This document shows, one piece after another, positions 1-8,140 of a stretch of 27,507 bases of DNA (position 1 is its first letter; every line of letters starts with the position of its first letter). The notes beneath the pieces were generated by a model, which did not search any database, was not told the DNA's origin, and worked only from the letters and a program-made list of their open reading frames with translations. The position numbers and the translations under genes were made by a program. Origin of the DNA: Fragilariopsis cylindrus CCMP1102 (lineage: Eukaryota > Bacillariophyta > Bacillariophyceae > Bacillariales > Bacillariaceae); NCBI GenBank assembly GCA_900095095.1, contig FMBT01000024.1, forward strand, positions 1 to 27,507, given 5' to 3'.

Positions 1-363
1 GTCAACGTCTTTGTCTTCGTCGTGATCACCAGCAACATTATCGACTTTGTTCCAGTATACTACCTGATGGCTACTATTACACTCGAAACAGCTCCTCCGG
101 CATCTCACCAAGAGCGTAGTATCTTCATTGTTCGCACTGCATCCATCCTGTTCATTGATCAATCGCATGCATTTGTCAGTGGACATCTCGTCTTGGCAGT
201 CAACACGAAGAACGAGTATATCAAATTCAGAAAGAATATCCATTGGGTGTACGATGACGGGACTGTTGATTTTGTTGTCGTTTTTTTGGTGGTTTATTTC
301 GTTTTTATCGCGATTATGCAGTGGTAACATAAAATAAAGAGAAATGGGTAAGCAAGCATGCAT
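1..363 (-). CDS. ShKT-domain protein, N-terminal part (runs off left edge)
   Basis: An open frame reads from an ATG at 363 (or 330) to the window edge with no stop. It is 121 codons from the first ATG, and an in-frame stop lies further upstream near 409-411. Around 105-190 it encodes six cysteines spaced as in an ShKT domain: DC, then KC eight residues on, GC, RC, and a closing CRRSCFEC. ShKT domains are small disulfide-bonded modules found in secreted proteins and appended to enzymes such as prolyl 4-hydroxylases and proteases. The N terminus has a short hydrophobic stretch but no clear signal peptide. The remaining domains lie outside the window, so enzyme or function cannot be named. It lies 133 bp downstream of the HTTM gene on the same strand. 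It could instead be a further exon of that gene, but I see no clear splice pair. The domain call rests on cysteine spacing only. Confidence 0.55.
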   Translation of the reverse strand, partial: MHACLPISLYFMLPLHNRDKNEINHQKNDNKINSPVIVHPMDILSEFDILVLRVDCQDEMSTDKCMRLINEQDGCSANNEDTTLLVRCRRSCFECNSSHQVVYWNKVDNVAGDHDEDKDVD

Positions 364-496
364 ATTTAATTTAATAAATATCAAGTGATAGTATTCAGTA
401 TAAATAGACTAAAGCAGTACCTACTCGAACCATCCACCACTAGATTTCATATCATGTATTTTGTGATCCTTGTATTCCCCTATAAACGTAGCATAT

Positions 497-2051
497 CTAC
501 AACATGATCTTGTTCACGAAAGGTTTCGTCATGACTTCGATTAAGTGGATGAGTTCGTCTAAACTTTCGTTTATATTATTAAAGTAATTCATCCGTCTCG
601 AGGCACGCTTTCTTTCCCAGTTTGACATTGATGACCAATCAGGCGATTGCCATACGTTAGCAACTGTTGTACCATCACGGAGAATAGCATCGATACGGTA
701 TGATGTTCTAGTAACAACAACATTCGTATACATGGACCAATCTCCTCCCTGCGAGATACCCAGATGCGATAGAAAGGGAAGGAAATATATTGAAAAAACT
801 TCTTCTCGTTGAACCAAAAACTGTTCAAGTAGGGAGTGAATTGTTTCGGAGCGAACTTCATGAAATATTCAAACGGCATTGCATCGATTGATAGCAACAA
901 CACAAAACTAGCAACGAAAATGTTAATCATAGCTTTCTTGAAAAATGTAATACATATATCATTCTTTTTTGAGTTTCTGATCGGATGAACTAGTTGTTTT
1001 TGTATGGTTGCTTTCATTCTCATTCTTATACTCATTCTTATTCTCATTCTCATTCTCATTCCCATTGTCCTACCACTAGTACTATTATAGGATTGTTATT
1101 TTCATTACCATTACCATTATCATTTCCAGCATTATTAGGATCAGTATCATCAACGTTTTTATTATTAGTAGAGGGTTGAATCAGAAATACGGTCAATCCT
1201 AGGCAACTTAGCCATTCAAACATGTGCATATTCATCGACAAATCTATCCCAATGTGCAAAAGAATCATCGATGCACTGATATTTTTCTCAAAGCGGGGAC
1301 CCATACAGTCCAGTAGCAAGTAGACTCTAAAAACAATGCACTCCAGCATAATATCTTAAGTGGTCCGTATGACGCGAAGATAATGTCTGGGTTAATATTC
1401 CAGGATAATCATCAATTCCGTACGTTAAACGATATATAGCCGACCCGTCTTTCCAAAATTCTTCGGCAAGTTTTCCCAATGAAGCACCCATATAGATTAC
1501 TACAACTTCGATCTGGAATATCCGAAACGGCCACATCGGCCACGACGACGCTGTTGTTGATGAGATATGACGTCCCCATCCGTCATATATTGTACAATGA
1601 TGCAGCGGAAAGAAAACAGAAAAAGCACCATATACGAAACATCGAATCTTCTCCATCCCATATCATAACATTATGATTGTGAAAAGAAAGCATATTTATG
1701 TATAGTCCCAGTAAATGAAGACGAGGAAAAGTTGTAATACCAATAAGGAGAATCAATCCATGTATAATTCCTACACAGTATACGATCCAAATCAAGGTCG
1801 CACTTTCCGGGGCTAGTTGGAAAAAGTCCACTATTGTGATCCGTAAGCTCATAGTTGTTTCGAGTTACACGATACGGCAAGATGCCACGCTGTGGCGAAA
1901 AGAAATAATCAAGATCTTTGATCAAGAATATCCGGTCGATAAGAAATAAAATGATGAAACCAATTCGGATATATCCAGCAATACGGCAACCATCAACTGT
2001 GGTTCTGGAATGGAAGAAGGATTCCCATGCTTTGGATAGGAATGACAACAT
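497..2051 (-). CDS. HTTM / vitamin K-dependent gamma-carboxylase-like membrane protein, frame-broken
   Basis: Seven consecutive minus-strand reading frames together encode about 518 residues of an HTTM-superfamily multi-pass membrane protein, the family of vitamin K-dependent gamma-glutamyl carboxylase. In order: an N-terminal helix with GYIRIGFIILFLIDRIFLI; LLIGITTFPRL with LSFHNHN and a WDGEDSMFRIW motif; IYMGASLGKLAEEFWKDGSA, which carries the Lys of the K-L-x-x-x-W-x-D/E-G signature; LCWSALFLEST; a late MILLHIGIDLSMNMHMFEW helix; and a C-terminal region with SPDWSSMSNWERKR and MNYF. The frame changes at about 1821-1825, 1609-1611, 1394-1395, 1282-1286, within the CATTCT repeat at 1015-1066, and at 783-785. 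Except inside the repeat, each is explained by one base more or fewer in a short homopolymer, and no nonsense substitution is needed. Carboxylase activity is not implied, since many HTTM proteins have unknown function. Start ATG is at 2051. Confidence 0.7.
1015..1066. repeat. Degenerate CATTCT hexanucleotide repeat
   Basis: About eight imperfect CATTCT/ACTCAT units lie inside the HTTM gene. Read on the minus strand, one frame gives an Asn/Glu-rich linker and another gives Arg/Met repeats. One of the gene's frame changes falls here, so the true local frame cannot be settled by eye. Confidence 0.8.
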
Positions 2052-2268
2052 AGTATAGTCATCTTCCTCTTTCTTTTTTGGAATGATTTGTAGCTACACT
2101 TATATAATTAGTAGGTCAGTCGTGTACTAAATAAACACGTTTGAAATCACGAACTCAAAAAAGCATCGATAATAATGATACTTCGAAGTAAGTAGAATCT
2201 AGTATTTATGGTTGGCACCTGCATTATTTTACCACATCGAAAATTCAAAAGTATTGTATTGTAGAACC
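2052..2268. promoter_or_regulatory. Divergent intergenic promoter region
   Basis: These 217 bp separate the ATG of the HTTM gene (minus) from the ATG of the secreted-protein gene (plus), so both promoters must lie here or overlap the genes. The stretch is AT-rich. I recognise no specific motif. Confidence 0.4.
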
Positions 2269-3105
2269 ATGAAGCTTATATCCGTAGCCCTTTTGTTGGC
2301 TTGTTTCCTATCTGCAATGGCACAGACCAACTCGACTGCCAACCAAACCATCGCCAATGTCACCAACGCCACTACCCCTGCCAACTGTCCCTGCTTGTTT
2401 GATGGAAGCGATGACGACGACTGCATTGTGTATGGCTCGCTAGATGGAGACCTCAAGGCATGGCCCACGGCTGATCAAACCTGCTTGGATGCCTATACGA
2501 TCAAAGTGGACGCTCCCGATCCCACCCTCACCTGCTCGTCGGCGAATGCCTTTGTAAATGCACTAAAGTTGGGAGCTCTATCCAATAGTAAGGCCAAATT
2601 TGGTTTGGGCATTCCATATGGAGGATTTTTTGACGAATCCACCGTGAATTCCGACATTCCTGTTTTGAAGGATACCATCCCTATTTCCGGCACATCGTAC
2701 GATTGCAAGTCTTCCGAAAGCACTTGTTACAATGCCATGAAACCATACTTTGAATCGGACAGCGATGGCATAAAGGAAAAGAAGGATGTCTGTGACAAGT
2801 TGAAAGGTGACGTCTTGGTGGCTAGAGAAACCGAACAGTCTATTGTACGAGTGCGAATTTGTGCCGAGTACCGAGAACCTGCCACTATCCTTTCGGCCTG
2901 TTCGGATATGTTTGATGCCATGGAAGGTGATTTGAAGAAATTTAATGACAAGACTTGTGGTGGCTTTGGAACTGGACCAGGAAGCCGTACATTGCCCGGC
3001 TGCGGAGGAGCATCGCGCTCGTCCCCTGCATCGAACCTTGAGAAAAGTTTCAGTCTGGCAATGGCATTTGCCGGTGGTGTCGTAGGATTGCTCATGCTCG
3101 CATAA
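2269..3105 (+). CDS. Secreted cysteine-rich protein, probably GPI-anchored
   Basis: A 278-residue protein with a clear signal peptide (MKLISVALLLACFLSAMA, cleavage likely before QTN). It then has four N-glycosylation sequons packed into about 17 residues (NST, NQT, NVT, NAT), an acidic DGSDDDDC segment, and 12 cysteines in the mature chain. The C terminus has small residues (GGASRSS) followed by a terminal hydrophobic tail ending GGVVGLLMLA, which is the layout of a GPI-anchor signal. The ATG at 2269 is chosen because the signal peptide starts there; the frame also runs upstream without a useful ATG. The codons are noticeably richer in C-ending choices than in neighbouring genes, which hints at high expression. 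I do not recognise the family. A cell-surface or wall-associated role is inference from the anchor and glycan sites. Confidence 0.8.
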   Translation: MKLISVALLLACFLSAMAQTNSTANQTIANVTNATTPANCPCLFDGSDDDDCIVYGSLDGDLKAWPTADQTCLDAYTIKVDAPDPTLTCSSANAFVNALKLGALSNSKAKFGLGIPYGGFFDESTVNSDIPVLKDTIPISGTSYDCKSSESTCYNAMKPYFESDSDGIKEKKDVCDKLKGDVLVARETEQSIVRVRICAEYREPATILSACSDMFDAMEGDLKKFNDKTCGGFGTGPGSRTLPGCGGASRSSPASNLEKSFSLAMAFAGGVVGLLMLA

Positions 3106-3235
3106 TAAGCAAATAATAAGCAAAATAATAGATGAACTATACTCGTATATCATAAATAGTATAAGACAATTAGACTAATCGTCATTTTTAAAAAATATAA
3201 ACAAATAAGCATCTCTCTACATACTCTCTACATAA

Positions 3236-3263
3236 CAGGGTAATAGTATAGATTATTACCCTG
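3236..3263. repeat. Perfect hairpin between convergent genes
   Basis: CAGGGTAATA (3236-3245) and its exact reverse complement TATTACCCTG (3254-3263) are separated by 8 nt. This lies about 130 bp past the stop of the secreted protein and about 140 bp past the stop of the opposing glycosyltransferase. It may be a 3'-end structure for either transcript. The rest of 3106-3404 is AT-rich with a small CTCTCTACATA duplication and no gene. Confidence 0.75.
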
Positions 3264-3404
3264 ATACATCATCTATTTCGACATTCCCGCAGGATAAGAC
3301 TTTGTATTTCGTTAGTTAGTTAGTAAGACCAAAAACTCGACTTTGAAGTTGATTGCTGTAGTTCTGCTTTCCCAGTCGAAGTTGCCATACTTTGAGGGCT
3401 GTAG

Positions 3405-5237
3405 TCAAGAATCCATAGTTTTTGCTGACATGCCTATTTTCATTACTTCTTTCTGGATGATTAAAAAGTTTCGATACAGGCGTTGACAATTCACCTGTCG
3501 CGTCCGAATACTTTCGGGTGTGATGGTCTTAAAATTCGGGGCAGGTCCACGATCCGAGCTTGACTCACTCGAATCACACAATCGTCCCAATCTACTTCTG
3601 GGAAAAATGGTGTAACAATTTCAGGAAGTAGAACTGGGATTGAACCAGCGGACAATACCTCAGTGAATCGAAAGGATGTGACGTGTGAGCCACCAGGACA
3701 AATGCAAATGTTGAGTTGACCATCAAGTCGTCGAAGTTGTTTTGTGACGGATTATCATACGGGGCAAATGTTACTGTATCCCCCCATAATGTCTTATGCT
3801 TGCATTGAACGTCAATAGCTACATCTGATTCTTCGTACAAGTATTCTGCTGCTAGCCATCTATGTTGATAACTGTTCATTTGGAGAGTAATTGAGTTTGT
3901 GTTGAATGTAAGAGAGGAGGAAGTAAAGGAATTAGATCAGGGTTTATTGAGTTCCGTGCGAGGAACATTTGATATATATGTAAGGGGAGTGAGAGAGAGA
4001 GAGAGAGAGAGAATAACACTTACTACGGTTGCAGTGTATCCTGGATAGACCCTTTAAAAGTTACTAGAAATTTTCGTGGTCGGTGCAAGTCATCCAGTAT
4101 TCGAGGATCAGGTAGGTTTGAACTCGTCCATAAAGCGGGTAGTGGAAGAGATATATCATATCCGGTACGGATTTGAGAGCCTGTCATGACGACAGATCCT
4201 AATGAAGACATATCAAAATGAATATTTTCTTCTATTGGTTTAGTTACGCCGTATACGTAATGATTGACACCTAAGTTCCAGGAGGGAAATGTCTTGACTT
4301 TTTTAAGATCATCAACATGGCAGATCAATAAGCATGCCTCACGAGGATCATCGACGATACGTATCTTAGTCTTAATAGGAATGGTAGAATCCTTGATATC
4401 GGAGGAAGAAAGACTCGCGTCATTCAGAGCCTCTTCTAAATCAACGAGAGCTTGACCAGTATAGGCAAAAATTGGAAGGGGTTGTATTAGTTTTTGATCA
4501 TTGATTGTACCGTTCGTTTTAATAGCAGTGCATCTATCCATATCAAAGCATGGTTTTGTTAATCCTATGCATTGTGGTTGTTCGTATTCTACCTGACGAA
4601 CCTTACCGACTCCATACGAAGTTATTAGTCGTACTGGATGAAGATGATTGGAAGTGGGATCGTATGTACTAGCCGATCGGGGTTTTGGTAGATCCCAGCC
4701 TTGAAATTCAAATGCGGGACATTTTCCTCGACGATGCAGAACTCTACAATCCTCCCATCTCCTACTTGATTCTAGATTATTTTGTTGTTGTCCACTACCA
4801 CAGTCCCGACAAATCCATTTTCCAGAAAATGACGCTCTTGAAAAGAAAAATATCCATGAGAGTACCTTATTGGTATAAAAGAAACTGGAAGGTTGAAATA
4901 TGCAACTCTTTCCTGTTGTGAGAAGATCTTTCTCACCGTAAACTGACCCTCCATGCGATGGTTTCAGTCGTTCCCAGCCATTTATTATACGTGACGATAC
5001 TGCTGTTGTGATTATAGCATCTGTTGGTAATAATGTTGTGCTTTTTTCTATTGGAATGGAGAAAGCCTTATCAGCTGTAGGAATCGAGATGGTGATGCTT
5101 CCGATCAAGGCTCGAACTGTTAAGATGATCGTCACGATCAACAACAAGAGGGGTGTGTATTTCAACCGTCTCCGTCGTGGTCGTCTTCTCATTATCGTTT
5201 CACGATAATTTTGTGATAAGTAGGACGGCAAAACCAT
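3405..5237 (-). CDS. Exostosin-family (GT47) glycosyltransferase, type II membrane protein
   Basis: Exon 1 (5237-4024) and exon 2 (3871-3405) encode about 560 residues. The N terminus has a basic cluster (MRRRPRRRRLKYTP) and one membrane helix (LLLLIVTIILTV), as in Golgi type II glycosyltransferases. A Cys-rich stem follows (WICRDCG, CFDMDRC). The exostosin domain starts near IFAYTG and contains DPREACLLICHVDDL, SWNLGVNHYVYG, a TGYDISLPLP motif and RKFLVTFKG. After the intron come YQHRWLAAEYLYE, MVNSTFAFV, then FRFTEVLSAGSIPVLLPE and EVDWDDCVIRVS, matching the family's nucleotide-sugar-binding C-terminal part. Two frame changes occur in exon 2, at 3696-3697 (a CC run on the sense strand) and at about 3529-3534 (TTTTAA); each is cured by one extra base. 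The substrate cannot be told from sequence. A role in cell-wall or secreted polysaccharide synthesis is likely. Confidence 0.85.
3872..4023 (-). other. Intron of the exostosin-like gene
   Basis: The donor GTAAGT lies at 4023-4018 and the acceptor ends AACAG at 3872, giving 152 nt. Removal joins CCG-TA to T-TAT-CAA and restores the family motif YYQHRWLAAEY. The intron contains a dinucleotide repeat close to the donor. Confidence 0.85.
3991..4012. repeat. (GA)11 microsatellite
   Basis: Twenty-two bases of pure GA sit inside the intron of the exostosin-like gene. On the transcribed strand this is (TC)11, beginning about 11 nt after the 5' splice site rather than at the usual 3' pyrimidine tract. 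Confidence 0.95.
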
Positions 5238-5443
5238 TGTAAAAATTAGAGATCTATCATGCGGTATTAGAGACCCTTTTTTCTAATTCTTATCAAAAAA
5301 CTCTGTGTCAGTTATCAATTCATTGTCGTCATTACATGATCGTCGTTACTAATAACTTTCAACTACCGTATTGTTATAAATAAACGTCGAAATTTCAATG
5401 ACAAACATTACTCTACTATCACATGTTTGACAACTTAAGTGTA

Positions 5444-5761
5444 CTTCCTCCGTGCAACGCTTTTGTCACGCGCGCTATCGTTTGAAGATTAAGAGCGCTA
5501 AGCACACTATCATTAAAAAATAAAATAACTAGCAAATACTAGTAAAACTATAATCATCAACTGTGTGCAACTCTATCAATAAAGAATATTTCAAAATTGA
5601 AGGTTCTCTAACTATTATTCTACACAGATTTCATATATCAACATCTGAAGTTTTATATTTCCTTCTGAAATCAACCTGAAGACTAAATTAGCTGTGGAAA
5701 TGACGTTAAAAAAATCGAAAATTTCAACGATAGCGCGTGACAAAAGCGTTGCACGAGGAAG
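5444..5761. mobile_element. MITE-like element with TA target duplication
   Basis: The left end (5444-5482) and right end (5726-5761) are near-perfect inverted repeats of 39 and 36 nt. Read inward they start CTTCCTCCGTGCAACGC and CTTCCTCGTGCAACGC, and both continue TTTTGTCACGCGC. The only differences are one C and one GC dinucleotide. The element is flanked on both sides by TA (5442-5443 and 5762-5763), the target duplication of Tc1/mariner elements, and its ends resemble Stowaway-type MITE termini. The interior is AT-rich with no coding capacity. It lies between two divergent genes, so it could affect either promoter. A full-length transposase source is not in the window. Confidence 0.75.
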
Positions 5762-5763
5762 TA

Positions 5764-6361
5764 GTTAATCAACATATATTATTATGATATCATGTTTGAA
5801 ATTTAGTGTAGTCGACTGAGTCGAATAAAACATGATCATATCATGTTTTGATAGATATCCACGTTTCACCCAATTAACTATGAGTATCTTCATCCGAAAA
5901 CCCCAAAGAATTAAATGTTGACTTGATGAATAAACATTAAACATACAATGCAACCTCTCTTTTGTGTTTTCCAACGGTCTATCAAAATTCAATCCCGTCA
6001 TTAAAAAAAGAATGAAGACGAAAGGAGCTTTCCTTCTAACTTTTAATTAACTTTAAAAATTAACAGAAACGTTGTTTGTCTCTTTTTCCCCGAATGCGTT
6101 GTTGTTCAATTGAATCGTACAGCTGGTCGAGCGACCGATAAAGACTCGCTTACCTGAAAGGTGTTTACACTCAATAGATATCGATTCTTTTCGGAATTGG
6201 CTGCCTTCGTGGGCGACAACTAGTCTAGAAAAGAGCATAAAGAAGATAAAAGACTAATATTTTCTCTTCAATACGCACTTTCTTCCCAAGACAGTATCAT
6301 AATAACTATTACCATTGAGCCGACAACAGTTAGAACACTTGAGATTAATTGAAATCAAGAG
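5764..6361. promoter_or_regulatory. Intergenic region upstream of the coiled-coil gene
   Basis: Apart from the MITE (5444-5761), the 1.1 kb between the divergent starts at 5237 and 6362 has no supported gene. A perfect inverted repeat AAAACATGAT / ATCATGTTTT (5827-5836, 5840-5849) and the odd-length palindrome TCGACTGAGTCGA (5812-5824) lie just right of the MITE. A 61-codon minus-strand frame (6053-6238) has a short FHA-like string (VFIGRSTSCTIQL), but it is too short to call. The promoter of the 6362 gene should lie at the right end. Confidence 0.35.
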
Positions 6362-8095
6362 ATGAGCAGCGAAAGTAGTAGTGGGGAAAATGAAATGAGT
6401 GTTAATGAAGAAAACAACAAGCCGAATGTCGATTCGCCAGCCCTTTCGGTTCCCTCCTTAGGGGCTGCGTCCTATTGTTCTTCTCCTGAATCGTCCCCAG
6501 AAGATAAATCAAAAAGTCTCCCAACACGACGAGCCTTATTTAAGATGAGCAATGAGAATATTTCTCCAAGATATGCGTCTAGCGTTCTAATCGATGGCTC
6601 GACTTTGAATGCTAGCTCCGTCGTAGGCGGAGAGGTCCTTATTGATGAAGAAAATAGTATCACGGACGCTGCTTCGATCACTTCATCGGAAGCCACAGCC
6701 ATCCCCTCTTGGAATCTCAGCACAAAAGACGCAACAGAAAGCAATTTCGAAATCCCACTGAATTACTATATGGCATCAAAACCAAGCTCTTTACTATCAC
6801 CCTCGTCGTCGTTAGCATCGGATCGGATCCATCCTTTGAGAGAACGTCGAACAGATATAGTCTTTGACGAGACTAAACCTGACTGTTTTGAAAATGTGGT
6901 GGATAAAGAGAACAACCCTCTTCAGGCTAACCAGACGAAACAGTCTCCTCTGATGATGGAAGAGCCACCTGAGGAAAGTATATCCTGCAATCCTACTCTT
7001 AATCTAACACCGGTGCAACTAGCAGAGATAATTGTCTCCTTCGGTCAGACGGCTCGTCAGCGATATCAAGACTTTGGACAGAGAGAAACGAGCTCTGAAA
7101 CACACTCCCCAATTAAGGTTGTTGGATGTACATCAGAAGAGCATATATTAGAGTCACCGCCTCCTATTATGACATCAAGTCATTTGAGCGAAAGCAGTAG
7201 CGAAAGTGACAAGAGTCACGACAGCTCCGGTGGTGAGGTACCTCGAATTCAATCCCTAGAGAGAGAATGCAACGCCCTGAAGAAAAGTATCCAAAAAGAT
7301 GCCTCGACAATTTTGAACCTTCATTGGGCAGTAAATGCTCAAAAACAGCTAAATTCGTTGAAGGAGGATGAAATAATGGACAAGCAAACTGATCTCCAAG
7401 TTTTAGAAGAACAAATCGAAAGGCTAAAGAAGGAACGCGATGATCAAACTGAAAGAGAAACGGATTTTGCTGAGACAACTAGCATTCTTAAAGAAGAGCT
7501 GGATAGAATGACCTCGAATTCGGGACCATCGTTTGATAGAATTAAGAGCGTAAGATTCGAAACGGAGTTGAAATCGGCAGCCTCCCGAATTGAAGAGCAA
7601 CATAATCGAATAAAAGAACTTGAATCTGTCCTAAAAGAAAAAGAAACAACAACCTTTGGTTTGCAGACCAACAACGATCGGCTAAATGATGGTCGATTCA
7701 GAAGCGGACCTGTAGATGAACAGGATCTTCAACCAGAGGATGCAGAAGAAGTCTCGGATGATCATGAAGATACAATCCTTAATCCATTTTCGACTACTAC
7801 GCTCTCTTGGGAAGTCCGAAGTACCCTGAAGAGAATTTTGGAGCGATTGGAAGCCATGGAAAACGATAAGGCAGAGATAGTATGCGTGTTTACGGAGCAA
7901 TTGAATAAGAACAACGAAGAGATGGAAAAAGTCCGAAGAGTTTTACAGCTCGAGTCACAGCGGAAGTGCGTCAGAGTTATTATATCGGAAGATCCAGAAG
8001 CGATTGAAGTAATGTCATTCGAAGACAGAAGTTTGATAAACGAAGATTCAGAAAATCGAACGAGCTGGTGTTGTGAAATTGATTTATTGGGTTAA
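6362..8095 (+). CDS. Unrecognised coiled-coil protein with disordered N-terminal half
   Basis: An uninterrupted 577-residue frame starting ATG AGC AGC. Residues 1 to about 290 are Ser/Glu/Pro/Asn-rich and look disordered, with several SSPESSPE-like phosphorylation-prone runs. About 295-440 is a heptad-rich helix (ERECNALKKSIQ..., LEEQIERLKKERDDQTERE, IEEQHNRIKELESVLKEKE). A second charged helix follows near 480-545 (SWEVRSTLKRILERLEAM...). No catalytic motif, signal peptide or membrane segment is visible. The shape fits a scaffold or cytoskeleton/centrosome-associated protein, but that is only a shape argument and I do not recognise the family. It ends 45 bp from the stop of the convergent NEMF gene. 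Confidence 0.75.
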   Translation: MSSESSSGENEMSVNEENNKPNVDSPALSVPSLGAASYCSSPESSPEDKSKSLPTRRALFKMSNENISPRYASSVLIDGSTLNASSVVGGEVLIDEENSITDAASITSSEATAIPSWNLSTKDATESNFEIPLNYYMASKPSSLLSPSSSLASDRIHPLRERRTDIVFDETKPDCFENVVDKENNPLQANQTKQSPLMMEEPPEESISCNPTLNLTPVQLAEIIVSFGQTARQRYQDFGQRETSSETHSPIKVVGCTSEEHILESPPPIMTSSHLSESSSESDKSHDSSGGEVPRIQSLERECNALKKSIQKDASTILNLHWAVNAQKQLNSLKEDEIMDKQTDLQVLEEQIERLKKERDDQTERETDFAETTSILKEELDRMTSNSGPSFDRIKSVRFETELKSAASRIEEQHNRIKELESVLKEKETTTFGLQTNNDRLNDGRFRSGPVDEQDLQPEDAEEVSDDHEDTILNPFSTTTLSWEVRSTLKRILERLEAMENDKAEIVCVFTEQLNKNNEEMEKVRRVLQLESQRKCVRVIISEDPEAIEVMSFEDRSLINEDSENRTSWCCEIDLLG

Positions 8096-8140
8096 CAAAA
8101 ATTCTAGTTTAAGGCGTTCATTATTTTATGAAATATTTTA

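Noticed and set aside
22-327. Plus-strand 101-codon open frame at the left edge.
   Set aside because: It is antisense to the ShKT open frame, whose cysteine spacing is far more protein-like.
497-2051. Calling the HTTM gene a true pseudogene.
   Set aside because: All frame changes are single-base length changes, as in neighbouring conserved genes, and no in-frame nonsense substitution is needed; assembly error is the simpler reading.
3228-3245. ATAACAGGGTAAT matches 13 bases of the I-SceI homing endonuclease site.
   Set aside because: The left part of the site does not match and no homing endonuclease gene is nearby; probably chance within the hairpin arm.
6053-6238. 61-codon minus-strand frame with an FHA-like VFIGRSTSCTIQL string.
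   Set aside because: Too short for an FHA fold, stops 20 residues later, no supporting exon found.
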